A stretch of 22,202 nt of DNA, taken from assembly GCA_964547415.1 (NCBI GenBank), contig CAZJNX010000062.1:1-22202 (forward strand), given 5' to 3'. Under the pieces are notes generated by a model. That model did no database searches and had not been told where the DNA came from. It saw nothing but the letters and a program-made list of their open reading frames with translations. Shown in pieces: positions 14,500 to 21,931 of this stretch (the first letter of the stretch is position 1; each line of letters opens with the position of its first letter). The DNA is from CAZJNX01 sp964547415. GTDB lineage: Bacteria > Pseudomonadota > Alphaproteobacteria > Rhizobiales > Amorphaceae. A program made the position numbers and the translations under genes.

Positions 14500-14526
14500 C
14501 GGCCGAACCGGCCGAACCGGCCCAAC
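14500..14526. repeat. Three tandem 9 bp repeats
   Basis: cggccgaac (14500-14508), cggccgaac (14509-14517) and cggcccaac (14518-14526) lie 45 bp upstream of the dehydrogenase start. They may be a regulator binding array or a simple replication-slippage repeat. Confidence 0.6.
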
Positions 14527-14570
14527 CGCGCGCGGGTTGAAGACGGGAAACGGAGGGGAGGACGCCACCG

Positions 14571-15977
14571 GTGGGCATCGAGGCCATCCGGACGGTTGCG
14601 CGCAACGAGGCGGGGGTCGCGGCGGCGCTCCCGATCCTGAAGCAGCGATTCGGCGAGCGGTGCGAGACCGGCCGCGCGATCCGCGAGCAGCACGCCCATA
14701 CCACCACCTGGCTGCCCAACGAGGCGCCGGACGCGGTGGTGTTCGTGGAGAGCGGCGAGGAGGTGGCCGAGGTCGTGCGCACCTGCGCCGAGCACCGCGT
14801 GCCCGTCGTCCCCTTCGGCGTCGGCTCCTCCCTCGAGGGCCACGTGAACGCGCCGGGCGGCGGCATCTCGGTGGACTTCTCGCGCATGAACCGGATCCTT
14901 TCCGTCAACGCGGAGGACCTCGACTGCGTGGTCGAGCCCGGCATCACCCGCAAGCAGCTCAACGAACACCTGCGCGACCAGGGCCTGTTCTTCCCGATCG
15001 ACCCGGGCGCCGACGCCACCCTCGGCGGCATGGCCGCCACCCGCGCCTCCGGCACCAACGCCGTGCGCTACGGCACCATGCGCGACAACGTGATCGCCCT
15101 CACCGCCGTCACGGCCGACGGCACGGTGGTCAGGACCGGCGGCCGGGCCCGGAAGTCCTCCGCGGGCTACGACCTCACCCGCCTCATCGTCGGCTCGGAG
15201 GGAACGCTCGGCATCATCACCGGGCTCACCCTGCGCCTGTCGGGCATCCCGGAAGCGATCTCGGCGGCCGTCTGCCCGTTCGAGACCCTCGACGGCGCGT
15301 GCCAGGCGGTGATCGCCACCATCCAGTGCGGCGTGCCCGTGGCGCGGATCGAGCTCCTCGACAGCGTCCAGGTCCGCGCCTGCAACCTCTATTCGAAGCT
15401 CGACCTTCCCGAGCGGCCGACCCTCTTCCTCGAGTTCCACGGCTCCGGGACGGGCGTGCAGGAACAGGCAGAGACGGTCGCCGCCATCGCGGAGGAGTAC
15501 GGCGGCGGACCGTTCGACTGGTCGACCCGGCCGGAGGAGCGCACGCGGCTGTGGCAGGCCCGGCACGACGCCTACTGGGCGTCCTTCCTCCTGAGGCCCG
15601 GCGCCCGCGGCATCGCGACGGACGTGTGCGTGCCCATCTCGCGCCTTGCCGAGTGCATCGCCGAGACCAAGGCGGACCTCGACGAGGCGGGCTTCATCGC
15701 CCCCATCGTCGGCCACGTGGGCGACGGGAACTTTCACACCCTCGTCCTCGTCGACATGGACAGCCCGGACGAGATCGCCCGGGCCGAGGCCTTCATGGAA
15801 CGCCTCGCGCTCCGCGCGATCCGCATGGAGGGCACCTGCACGGGCGAGCACGGCATCGGCCAGGGCAAGATGAAGTACCTGCGGCGGGAGCTCGGGCCCG
15901 GCGTCGACGTCATGCGCGCCATCAAGCGCGCGCTCGACCCGGACGACATCCTGAACCCCGGCAAGATCCTCGGCTGA
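14571..15977 (+). CDS. FAD-linked 2-hydroxyacid dehydrogenase (D-lactate/glycolate type, GlcD-like)
   Basis: 468 residues of the FAD_binding_4 / FAD-oxidase C family. The PCMH-type FAD domain includes VVPFGVGSSLEGHVNAPGGG (79-98), EPGITRKQLNEHL (122-134), FPIDPGADATLGGMAATRAS (141-160), the region GTNAVRYGTMRDNV (161-174) and SEGTLGIITGLTLRL (209-223). The C-terminal domain carries GHVGDGNFHT (381-390) and TGEHGIGQGK (424-433), which hold the metal and substrate ligands. Such enzymes oxidise D-lactate, glycolate or D-2-hydroxyglutarate and pass electrons to a cytochrome or quinone; overall it looks most like D-lactate dehydrogenase (cytochrome). No GlcE/GlcF partners are present, which also favours a single-subunit D-lactate enzyme. 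Start GTG at 14571, with aggggagg ~10 nt upstream. The AsmA gene follows after 76 bp. Confidence 0.92.
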   Translation: MGIEAIRTVARNEAGVAAALPILKQRFGERCETGRAIREQHAHTTTWLPNEAPDAVVFVESGEEVAEVVRTCAEHRVPVVPFGVGSSLEGHVNAPGGGISVDFSRMNRILSVNAEDLDCVVEPGITRKQLNEHLRDQGLFFPIDPGADATLGGMAATRASGTNAVRYGTMRDNVIALTAVTADGTVVRTGGRARKSSAGYDLTRLIVGSEGTLGIITGLTLRLSGIPEAISAAVCPFETLDGACQAVIATIQCGVPVARIELLDSVQVRACNLYSKLDLPERPTLFLEFHGSGTGVQEQAETVAAIAEEYGGGPFDWSTRPEERTRLWQARHDAYWASFLLRPGARGIATDVCVPISRLAECIAETKADLDEAGFIAPIVGHVGDGNFHTLVLVDMDSPDEIARAEAFMERLALRAIRMEGTCTGEHGIGQGKMKYLRRELGPGVDVMRAIKRALDPDDILNPGKILG

Positions 15978-16053
15978 CGGCGCGGGGGTGCGCGCCGTCC
16001 CGCCGTCCGCCGCAGGCTCACGGGCGCGGGGGCCCCTTCCTCGGAGGGACCGG

Positions 16054-19000
16054 TTGCTGAACGGCGTCTTCATAACACTCGCCACCGCCCTCGTGCTGGC
16101 GCTGTTCGCGGCGCTGGTCGGCCCCTACTTCGTCGATTGGACGACCCAGCGCGCCTTCATCGAGGAGCGCGCCGAGGAGGTGCTCGGCACCGACGTCGCC
16201 CTCCTCGGGGACGTGGACGTGCGCCTCCTGCCGGTCCCCCGCCTCATCCTGACGGACGTGCGCGTCGGCCCGCGCGAGAAGCCGGTCCTCGAGGCGGCCG
16301 AGGTGGAGATCGACGTGGAGCTGCCGCCGCTCCTCAGCGGCAACGTGCGGATCGCGGACCTGTGGCTCGGCCGGCCCGTCCTCACCCTCGCCGTGGACGG
16401 CGAGGGCCGGCTCGTGCCGCCGCCGATCGCGCTCAGCGCCCCGCCGGGCGAGTGGTTCGACACCGACGCGGTGGAGGTGGCGAGCCTCGCCGTCCTCGCC
16501 GGCCGCCTCGTGGTGGACGACGCCCGGCGGAACGCGCCGGTCGTGGTGAGCGAGATCGACGCCGTCGGCGCGGCCCGCAGCCTGAAGGGGCCGTTCTCCG
16601 TCGACGGGTTCGTCGACCTGTTCGGCGAGCGCCTGGCGATCGACCTGTCGACCGGGCGGATGGACGGGGACGGCCTCGTGCTCCGGGCGAGCCTCGCGCC
16701 GCGCGACGCGCCGCTCACCCTGTCGGTCGACGGGACCGTGCGCCTTGCGGACGGGGCGCCGTCCTTCGCCGGCGACATCCAGGTGAGCGGGGGCGGCGCC
16801 GGCACGGACGAGGCGGACGAGGCCGCCCTCGGCGCCCTCGTGGCGGGCGAAACCGGGCCGGGGGCCTTCCGGACGGTTCCCTGGACGCTGGCCGGTCAGA
16901 TCGAGATCGACGCCGACGACCTCCTCGTCCGGGAGATCGAGGCCCGCGTCGGGGGCGAGGCCCTCGCCACCACCCTCACCGGGGCGCTCGCCGTGCCGCT
17001 GACCGGCAACGCGCCGTTCGCGGCGCGCCTGGCCGCCCGCCAGCTCGACCTCGACCGCCTCGCGGGCCGCGCGCCGGACGAGACGGACGGGGCGGGCGAG
17101 CCGCTCGCCCGGCTCCTGCCCGCGATCGCCGCCCTCCCGCGGCCCGGTGCCGTCGGCACCGTGAGCGTCGCCATCGAGACGGTCGTGGTGGGCGGCGACC
17201 TCGTACGCGACGTCGCGGTCGAGGCCACCCTCCTCGCCGACGGGCTGTCCGTCGAGGGAGCGCGGGCGCGCCTTCCGGGGGACGGGGCGGTGCGCGCGGA
17301 AGGATTCCTCGCCGCGGGCGCCGCACCGAGCTTCGAGGGGCCGGTCTCCCTCAGCGTCGACCGGCCCGCGCGGCTCGTGCGATGGTGGCGGGGTGCCGGG
17401 GGGGCGACGCCCGCCGTCCTCCTCGGCGCGCTCGAGGCCTCCGGCCGCCTCGCCGCCGGGAACGGGGCGCTCGCCGTCACCGACCTTTCCCTCGCCCTCC
17501 CCGGCACGGAGGCGACGGGCAGCCTCGCCTGGCGGAGCGGCCGGGGCGGCGGCGCGGGGTCCCTCTCCCTCGCCCTCGACGCGCGGACCCTCGACATCGG
17601 CGCGGCGGCCGACCTCCTGCGCATCGCCCTCGCCCCCGCGATGGCCGGGGGCGCCGCGCCGGCCGGCCTCGACCTCGACCTCGAGGCGGCGACCGTCACG
17701 GCCGGCGACTTCTCCGGCGACGGGCTGTCGGCGGGCGTCACCCTCGCCCGGGGCACCCTCGCCATCGACCGCCTCCACCTCGACAGCCTCGGCGGGGCCA
17801 CCCTGACCGCGGCCGGCACCATCGAGCGGCTCTTCAGCGCCCCGGAGGGCACGATCGAGGCGAGCCTCGAGGCGGGCGCCATCGACGGGCTCGTCGGCAT
17901 CCTCGCCCGCCTCGCACCCGAGGCGGCGGTGACGGGCTGGCTCGCCGCCGCCGCCCCCCGCCTCGCACCGCTGGCGCTCGACGCGCGCATCGAAGGGGCG
18001 GCCGGGGACGGGCTCGCCGTGCGCCTGTCCGGCACCGCGGGCGAGACGGCGCTGTCGGCCGACGCGCGCCTTTCCGGCGCCCCCGCCGACTGGCGGTCGG
18101 CGCCCCTCACCGTCTCGGGCGAGGTGGCGGCGAGGGACGGGGCGAGGCTCCTCGCCGCCTTCGGCCTGCCCGTGGTGCCCGTGGGCGAGGGCGAGGCGAG
18201 CCGGCTGTCCTTCACCCTCGACGGGTCCGCCGCCGACGGTCTCGCGGCAGGCGTCTCCGGCCGCCTTCTCAGTCTCGAGGTCGCCGCGGAGGGCTTCCTC
18301 GTGCCGGGCGCGGCCGATCCGGTGCGGGGCGTCGCCCTCACCCTCGCGGGCGAGGACGTGACGGAGGCCGCCCTCCTCGCCGGGATGACCTTCCCGCGCC
18401 TCGTCGGGAGCGTTCCGGGCCGCCTCGCCGCCGACGCCTCGGTGGAGGGCGGGCGCCTCGTCCTGTCCTCGCTCGAGGCCTCGGTCGCGGGCGTCGGCGC
18501 GAGCGGCACGCTCGTCCTCGCCCGCGATGGGGAGCGGCCGGCCCTTTCGGGCGAACTCGCGGTCAGCGGGGCGAGCCTGTCCTTCCTGTCCGGCCTTGTC
18601 CTCGGCCCGGAGGCCGTCGCCCCCGTCGAAGGGGGGATCCCCGAGGCCCCCCTCGGCCCCCCGCGCCTCGCCGGCCTCGACATCGACCTCGCCCTGACGA
18701 CGCCGACCCTCGATCTCGCCGGCCGCACGGTGGAGGACGCCTCCCTCGCCCTTTCCCGGTCGCAGGGCCGGCTGTCCCTGTCGGCCGTCTCGGGTCGTCT
18801 CGCGGGCGGGCGGCTGTCGGGCGCGCTGACGCTCACGCGCGCTGGCGAGCTCGCCACGGCCACCGGCCGGATCGCGCTGAAGGACGTGTCCCTCGCCCCG
18901 TTCGTCCCGGCCGGGCCGGACGGCCCGCTGGCGGCCGGTCGGGCCGACCTCGTGGCCGACCTCGCGGGCGGGGGGCCGAGCGTGTCGGCCATCCTCGACG

Positions 19001-19836
19001 GGCTCGGGGGGAGCGGCGCCCTGTCCCTGCGGGACCTGCGGGTCGAGGCCCTCGGACCGGGCCTGTTCGCGGCCGCCGAGGCGGCGGTGGAGGCCGAACG
19101 CATCGTCCTGTCGCCGGCCGCCGTTTCCGCCTTTCTCGACGAGCGGCTCCTGACGGGGGCGCTGCGCGCGCACCAGGCGGAGGTCGCCTTCACGGTCGCG
19201 GAAGGGTCGGTCGTGTTCGGCCCCGTGGACCTGACAGCGACCGGTCCGGACGGCGAGGCGGCGCAGGTCTCGGCGTCCGGCCGCATCGGTCTCGTGGACG
19301 GGACTGTGGACGCCCGCGTCGAGGTCGCGCTGCCGGCACGGGACCCGCTCGCCGTGGCGCCGTCCCTCGCCGTCTCCCTGGAGGGCAACCTGTCCGGGCC
19401 CGACGCCGCCGTGTCCGCGACGGGCCTCGTGAACGCGCTGACGGCCCGGGCCATCGAGCGGCGTGCGCGGGAGGTGGAGCGTCTCGAGGCGGAAATCGTC
19501 CGGGACGCCGCCCGACGCGCCGCGGACGGCGCGTCGCCGCCCCCCGACGGGGCGGCGGAGCGCGAAGGCCCCTCCGCGGCCGCGCCCGGCGGCGAGAGGT
19601 CCGCCGACGCACCGCCGGCGGACGGGGACGTCGCCTCGCCGCCGGGGCGCCCGCCGGCCGACGGGTCCGCCGAGGAGGAAGCCACGGACGCGGGCATCGA
19701 CGACATCGGCCGCCTCATCCGCCGCTCGGCCACGCCCGCCGCCCGCGCGGCCGACCCCTTCGCCATGACGCCGATGCCGCCCCCCGTCGCCGTGGCGCCC
19801 CCGCCCGGCGCCGCGACGCCGCTCACCGGGCGCTGA
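16054..19836 (+). CDS. AsmA family envelope protein
   Basis: About 1260 residues from TTG at 16054, preferred because ggaggg lies 6 nt before it and it gives the typical short N-terminus followed at once by a transmembrane helix (FITLATALVLALFAALVGPY). The next block, FVDWTTQRAFIEERAEEVLG, is the classical AsmA start (PYFIDWN..R..IE..AS..LGR). A GTG at 15988 would add 22 residues. The long body consists of repeated short beta-strands rich in Gly/Ala/Leu, as in AsmA/TamB-like bridge proteins that span the periplasm and are implicated in outer-membrane biogenesis or lipid transport. The last ~110 residues are Pro/Ala/acidic, low-complexity and probably disordered. It is likely cotranscribed with the upstream dehydrogenase. 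Confidence 0.88.
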   Translation: MLNGVFITLATALVLALFAALVGPYFVDWTTQRAFIEERAEEVLGTDVALLGDVDVRLLPVPRLILTDVRVGPREKPVLEAAEVEIDVELPPLLSGNVRIADLWLGRPVLTLAVDGEGRLVPPPIALSAPPGEWFDTDAVEVASLAVLAGRLVVDDARRNAPVVVSEIDAVGAARSLKGPFSVDGFVDLFGERLAIDLSTGRMDGDGLVLRASLAPRDAPLTLSVDGTVRLADGAPSFAGDIQVSGGGAGTDEADEAALGALVAGETGPGAFRTVPWTLAGQIEIDADDLLVREIEARVGGEALATTLTGALAVPLTGNAPFAARLAARQLDLDRLAGRAPDETDGAGEPLARLLPAIAALPRPGAVGTVSVAIETVVVGGDLVRDVAVEATLLADGLSVEGARARLPGDGAVRAEGFLAAGAAPSFEGPVSLSVDRPARLVRWWRGAGGATPAVLLGALEASGRLAAGNGALAVTDLSLALPGTEATGSLAWRSGRGGGAGSLSLALDARTLDIGAAADLLRIALAPAMAGGAAPAGLDLDLEAATVTAGDFSGDGLSAGVTLARGTLAIDRLHLDSLGGATLTAAGTIERLFSAPEGTIEASLEAGAIDGLVGILARLAPEAAVTGWLAAAAPRLAPLALDARIEGAAGDGLAVRLSGTAGETALSADARLSGAPADWRSAPLTVSGEVAARDGARLLAAFGLPVVPVGEGEASRLSFTLDGSAADGLAAGVSGRLLSLEVAAEGFLVPGAADPVRGVALTLAGEDVTEAALLAGMTFPRLVGSVPGRLAADASVEGGRLVLSSLEASVAGVGASGTLVLARDGERPALSGELAVSGASLSFLSGLVLGPEAVAPVEGGIPEAPLGPPRLAGLDIDLALTTPTLDLAGRTVEDASLALSRSQGRLSLSAVSGRLAGGRLSGALTLTRAGELATATGRIALKDVSLAPFVPAGPDGPLAAGRADLVADLAGGGPSVSAILDGLGGSGALSLRDLRVEALGPGLFAAAEAAVEAERIVLSPAAVSAFLDERLLTGALRAHQAEVAFTVAEGSVVFGPVDLTATGPDGEAAQVSASGRIGLVDGTVDARVEVALPARDPLAVAPSLAVSLEGNLSGPDAAVSATGLVNALTARAIERRAREVERLEAEIVRDAARRAADGASPPPDGAAEREGPSAAAPGGERSADAPPADGDVASPPGRPPADGSAEEEATDAGIDDIGRLIRRSATPAARAADPFAMTPMPPPVAVAPPPGAATPLTGR

Positions 19837-19941
19837 CGCGCGGCCCGATCCCGTCGGCCCGCCCCCGCTTCGCCGGTCGCCCGATCAGCCCCGGACGGAT
19901 CGGGTTCCCCGCGCCCGCCGGACAGGTCCCGGCACGAGCTC

Positions 19942-19970
19942 TTGACCCGTCCGCCCGCTCACGTTACCCC
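19942..19970 (+). promoter_or_regulatory. Possible promoter upstream of tRNA-Gln
   Basis: TTGACC (19942-19947), 17 bp, TACCCC (19965-19970). The -35 is good and the -10 poor. It lies about 120 nt upstream of the tRNA, so a processed leader would be required. No better candidate is visible in the 253 bp gap after the AsmA gene. Confidence 0.3.
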
Positions 19971-20089
19971 TCACGGCGTCGATGCCTGCCGGCACCACCC
20001 TGCACACCACCTCCGTCGGGGCGGCGAACTTTCGCGTCCCGCCGTGCGTTGTCGCTCCACCCGGTACGAGCGCGCGACCCGGAGCGTCT

Positions 20090-20163
20090 TGGGGGATAGT
20101 TTAACGGTAGAACAGCGGACTCTGACTCCGTTAGTCCAGGTTCGAATCCTGGTCCCCCAGCCA
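20090..20163 (+). tRNA. tRNA-Gln (anticodon CTG), CCA encoded
   Basis: A full cloverleaf can be drawn. The 7 bp acceptor TGGGGGA/TCCCCCA starts with the U1-A72 pair typical of tRNA-Gln; discriminator G at 20160 and CCA at 20161-20163. The anticodon stem is GCGGA/TCCGT with loop CTCTGAC, giving anticodon CUG, and the T-arm is CCAGG-TTCGAAT-CCTGG. It decodes CAG, the dominant Gln codon at this base composition. Everything downstream looks like mobile-element debris, consistent with this tRNA being an integration site, although no attachment-site duplicate is visible in the window. Confidence 0.97.
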
Positions 20164-20619
20164 TCCGACCAAATCCTAGCAATTTCAATCTCTTGCTTGG
20201 CCCCTCAGCCTCCATTGTTGAGCAGACTTGTTGAGCACCCGGTTGAGCAGCCGTTCAGGTGCACGAAGCCCCACGCGGACGCAATCGCGCCCATGGTGCC
20301 GCAGGTCGCTCGCGAGGGCTTGGAGGTGCGACGATGGAGCCCCGGCGCCAAGCACCTGCCCTGGGGAATCCATCGGACTGAAGGTGCGCCCCCGTAGGCT
20401 TTTTGGATCGTGAAGCCGCCGAGCGCGGGGGAAGCCCGTGTGCGAGCGACGGCGCCCGCGGGCTACCACCACCCTACCCCGAGCCTTGGAGCGCTTGCCC
20501 ACGGCTGCTCCGCGCCACGGGAAACCCATGCCGAGGACGCATCGGGCGAGGCGGAGCCGGCGGTGGTGCGGCGCAGTGTCGTCACCGACTGGTGCCTCCG
20601 GAGGCGAAGGCCGCAGACG
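20164..20619. other. Gene-poor stretch after tRNA-Gln
   Basis: No gene I can support. Several open frames exist on both strands but their translations are Arg/Pro/Ser-rich and unlike any family I know. It contains the ~13 bp tandem repeats at 20215-20249. The first ~60 bp after the tRNA are notably A+T-rich compared with the chromosome to the left. Probably degraded island DNA. Confidence 0.55.
20215..20249. repeat. Three short tandem repeats next to the tRNA
   Basis: ttgttgagca at 20215-20224 and 20228-20237, then cggttgagca at 20240-20249, spaced 13 and 12 bp. They begin 52 bp after the tRNA end. Iteron-like or integrase arm-site-like in appearance, function unknown. Confidence 0.6.
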
Positions 20620-20830
20620 CCGCATTCCCGGCGACGGCCACGACGGGATCGAGGGCCTCGAGTCGGGCGAGGACCTGATCGACCTGCGCGCCCACGCGGC
20701 CGTCGGCGACCTCGGCGACGTCGGCGTGTCCGAGAACGCGAACGATGCCGTCGTCTCGGTCGGCACGGACACGATCGCTCTGTTCGGCGTTGCCGGCGAC
20801 GCGCTCGGTGCCGGCGACTTCCTCATCTGA
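20620..20830 (+). pseudogene. C-terminal fragment of an RTX calcium-binding protein
   Basis: The frame ending at the TGA at 20828-20830 encodes GDGHDGIEGLESGEDLIDL, then a short variable stretch, then NDAVVSVGTDTIALFGVAG and DALGAGDFLI at the C-terminus. This is the standard tail of type I-secreted hemolysin-type proteins (IxxFxxGxDxIDL ... TIxLxGV ... LxxxDFLF). Upstream of ~20620 the same frame becomes Arg-rich and contains no RTX repeats, so the body of the gene is missing. It is not a close copy of the RTX gene at 417-1940, whose tail differs. A hairpin 13 nt after the stop still looks like a terminator. The fragment was probably left by recombination or deletion in the island. Confidence 0.7.
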
Positions 20831-21258
20831 CGATGGCCGCGTCCTGCCGTCTTGCGAGGACGGCGGGGTACGCGGGAAGAAGTGGATGGAGCCGGCCCCG
20901 TAGATCCGCACTGTCGGCACTCTGAGCGCCTCCGCCCGCGGCACAGTCGGTAGGCCTGGGGGGTGAGTTGGCCCTCTTTCCGGCTGCTCGATGCCTTCCT
21001 GCTGCGCCACCGAAGCGGACGATCCCGGCCCGGGCAACTCTGGCGTGTCCCGCTATGCGCCACAGACAAGCCGGACCCGACAGTTGGCAGAGCGCGAAGG
21101 AAGCATCCCGATAAGCGACGGGCGGATATGCTGCGTCGAAGCGTCAACCGGAGGATGTCGTCGCTATAGGCTCGGTGGGATCAGCGCGACCGTCTTCTGC
21201 AGAGGGCAGCGGGCGGATCGCCAGGAGGTCCCTCCATTCCAAAAGGAGCCTCCAGACG
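20831..21258. other. Gene-poor stretch between RTX and VapE remnants
   Basis: No gene I can support. It opens with the terminator-like hairpin at 20843-20867. The rest translates to low-complexity sequence in all frames. Near the right end, aaaggag at 21242-21248 precedes the ATG of the VapE-like remnant. Confidence 0.5.
20843..20867 (+). terminator. Terminator-like hairpin after the RTX fragment
   Basis: cctgccgtc (20843-20851) and gacggcggg (20859-20867) form a 9 bp stem with one T-G pair and a 7-nt loop, 13 nt after the TGA. Its position supports the reading of the fragment as a true former gene end. Confidence 0.5.
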
Positions 21259-21895
21259 ATGGATACTTTCGATCAGCCGAATGCTTCTCGCCTCACCGAC
21301 GACAAGCCCGATTCACCCGTCGCCAACGACCTGTCCGGCGGGACAGGAGGACCCGCGGCCCTCGGAACACGAGGAGGGTCACGGCGAGGTGGCCGATGCC
21401 GGAGCGGATGCACCGAAGCCGGAGTTCCTGGCTGGTGGGGCCGGCCTTGCAGATGTCCGCCGCGTTCTGCGCGACCACCCGCACTGGCAGGGCGTCCTCG
21501 CCTTCAATCGGTTCACGGCGGAGACCGAGATCGCATCGCCCCTTCCCGGCACGCAGGAGGATCCGGAAGGCTTTCCCCGTGCGTCGACCGACCTCGACAT
21601 GACGCGGGCACGCGTGTGGCTCCAGGAGTCCGAGCTCGTCCGCAAGCCTTCCCGGCAGGACGTGCGCGAGGCACTCGACCTCGTGGCTCACGACAACGGC
21701 TACGACCCGATCATCGACTACCCCGACGGGCTCGCCCGGGACGGCGAGGAGCGGCTCGAGCGCTGGCTGACCACCTGCTGCACGGTCGCCGACATCCCCT
21801 ACGTGCGCGCTGTCGGCCGTGCCTGGATGGTCGCGGAGCTAGGTCGGAAAGTGGGTGATGCGGGGCTGAGGAAGGCGGCGTATCGAGGCGGGTGA
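21259..21895 (+). pseudogene. VapE-like (virulence-associated E) protein remnant, frameshifted and truncated
   Basis: The frame from 21281 to 21895 contains DVRRVLRDHPHWQGVLAFNR, then RARVWLQESELVRKPSRQDV, REALDLVAHDNGYDPIIDYPDGL and ERLERWLTTCCTVADIPYVR, ending AVGRAWMVAEL. This matches the region just before the P-loop helicase domain of VapE proteins of phages, satellites and plasmids (WxGVLxxdxF ... DYLDGLxWDGxxRLxxWL ... Y.RAVGR.WL). The helicase domain itself is absent: after ~21838 the reading continues into unrelated DNA and stops, because an IS256-type element follows. A second frame from ATG 21259 begins MDTFDQPNASRLTDDKPDSP, preceded by aaaggag, and looks like the original N-terminus; joining it to the other frame needs a one-base shift near 21340-21390. 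The gene is thus doubly broken. Confidence 0.65.
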
Positions 21896-21931
21896 CGAGC
21901 CTGCCAGAACCTCCGGAAGGAGCGATACGCC
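21877..21931 (+). promoter_or_regulatory. Inverted repeat flanking the transposase ribosome site
   Basis: ggcgtatcg (21877-21885) and cgatacgcc (21923-21931) are perfect complements. The right arm ends one base before the TTG start, and the ggaagga ribosome site (21915-21921) lies in the loop next to it. In transcripts entering from outside, this stem could hinder translation of the transposase, a known theme in IS control. Confidence 0.4.

Noticed and set aside
19964..20215. 83-residue minus-strand frame over the tRNA (GGPGFEPGLTESESAVLPLNY)
   Set aside because: This is the translation of the antisense of tRNA-Gln, a well-known type of false protein prediction.
20185..21147. 320-residue minus-strand frame in the island
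   Set aside because: Ser/Arg/Pro-rich, no recognised motif, and it runs antisense to the RTX tail on the plus strand.
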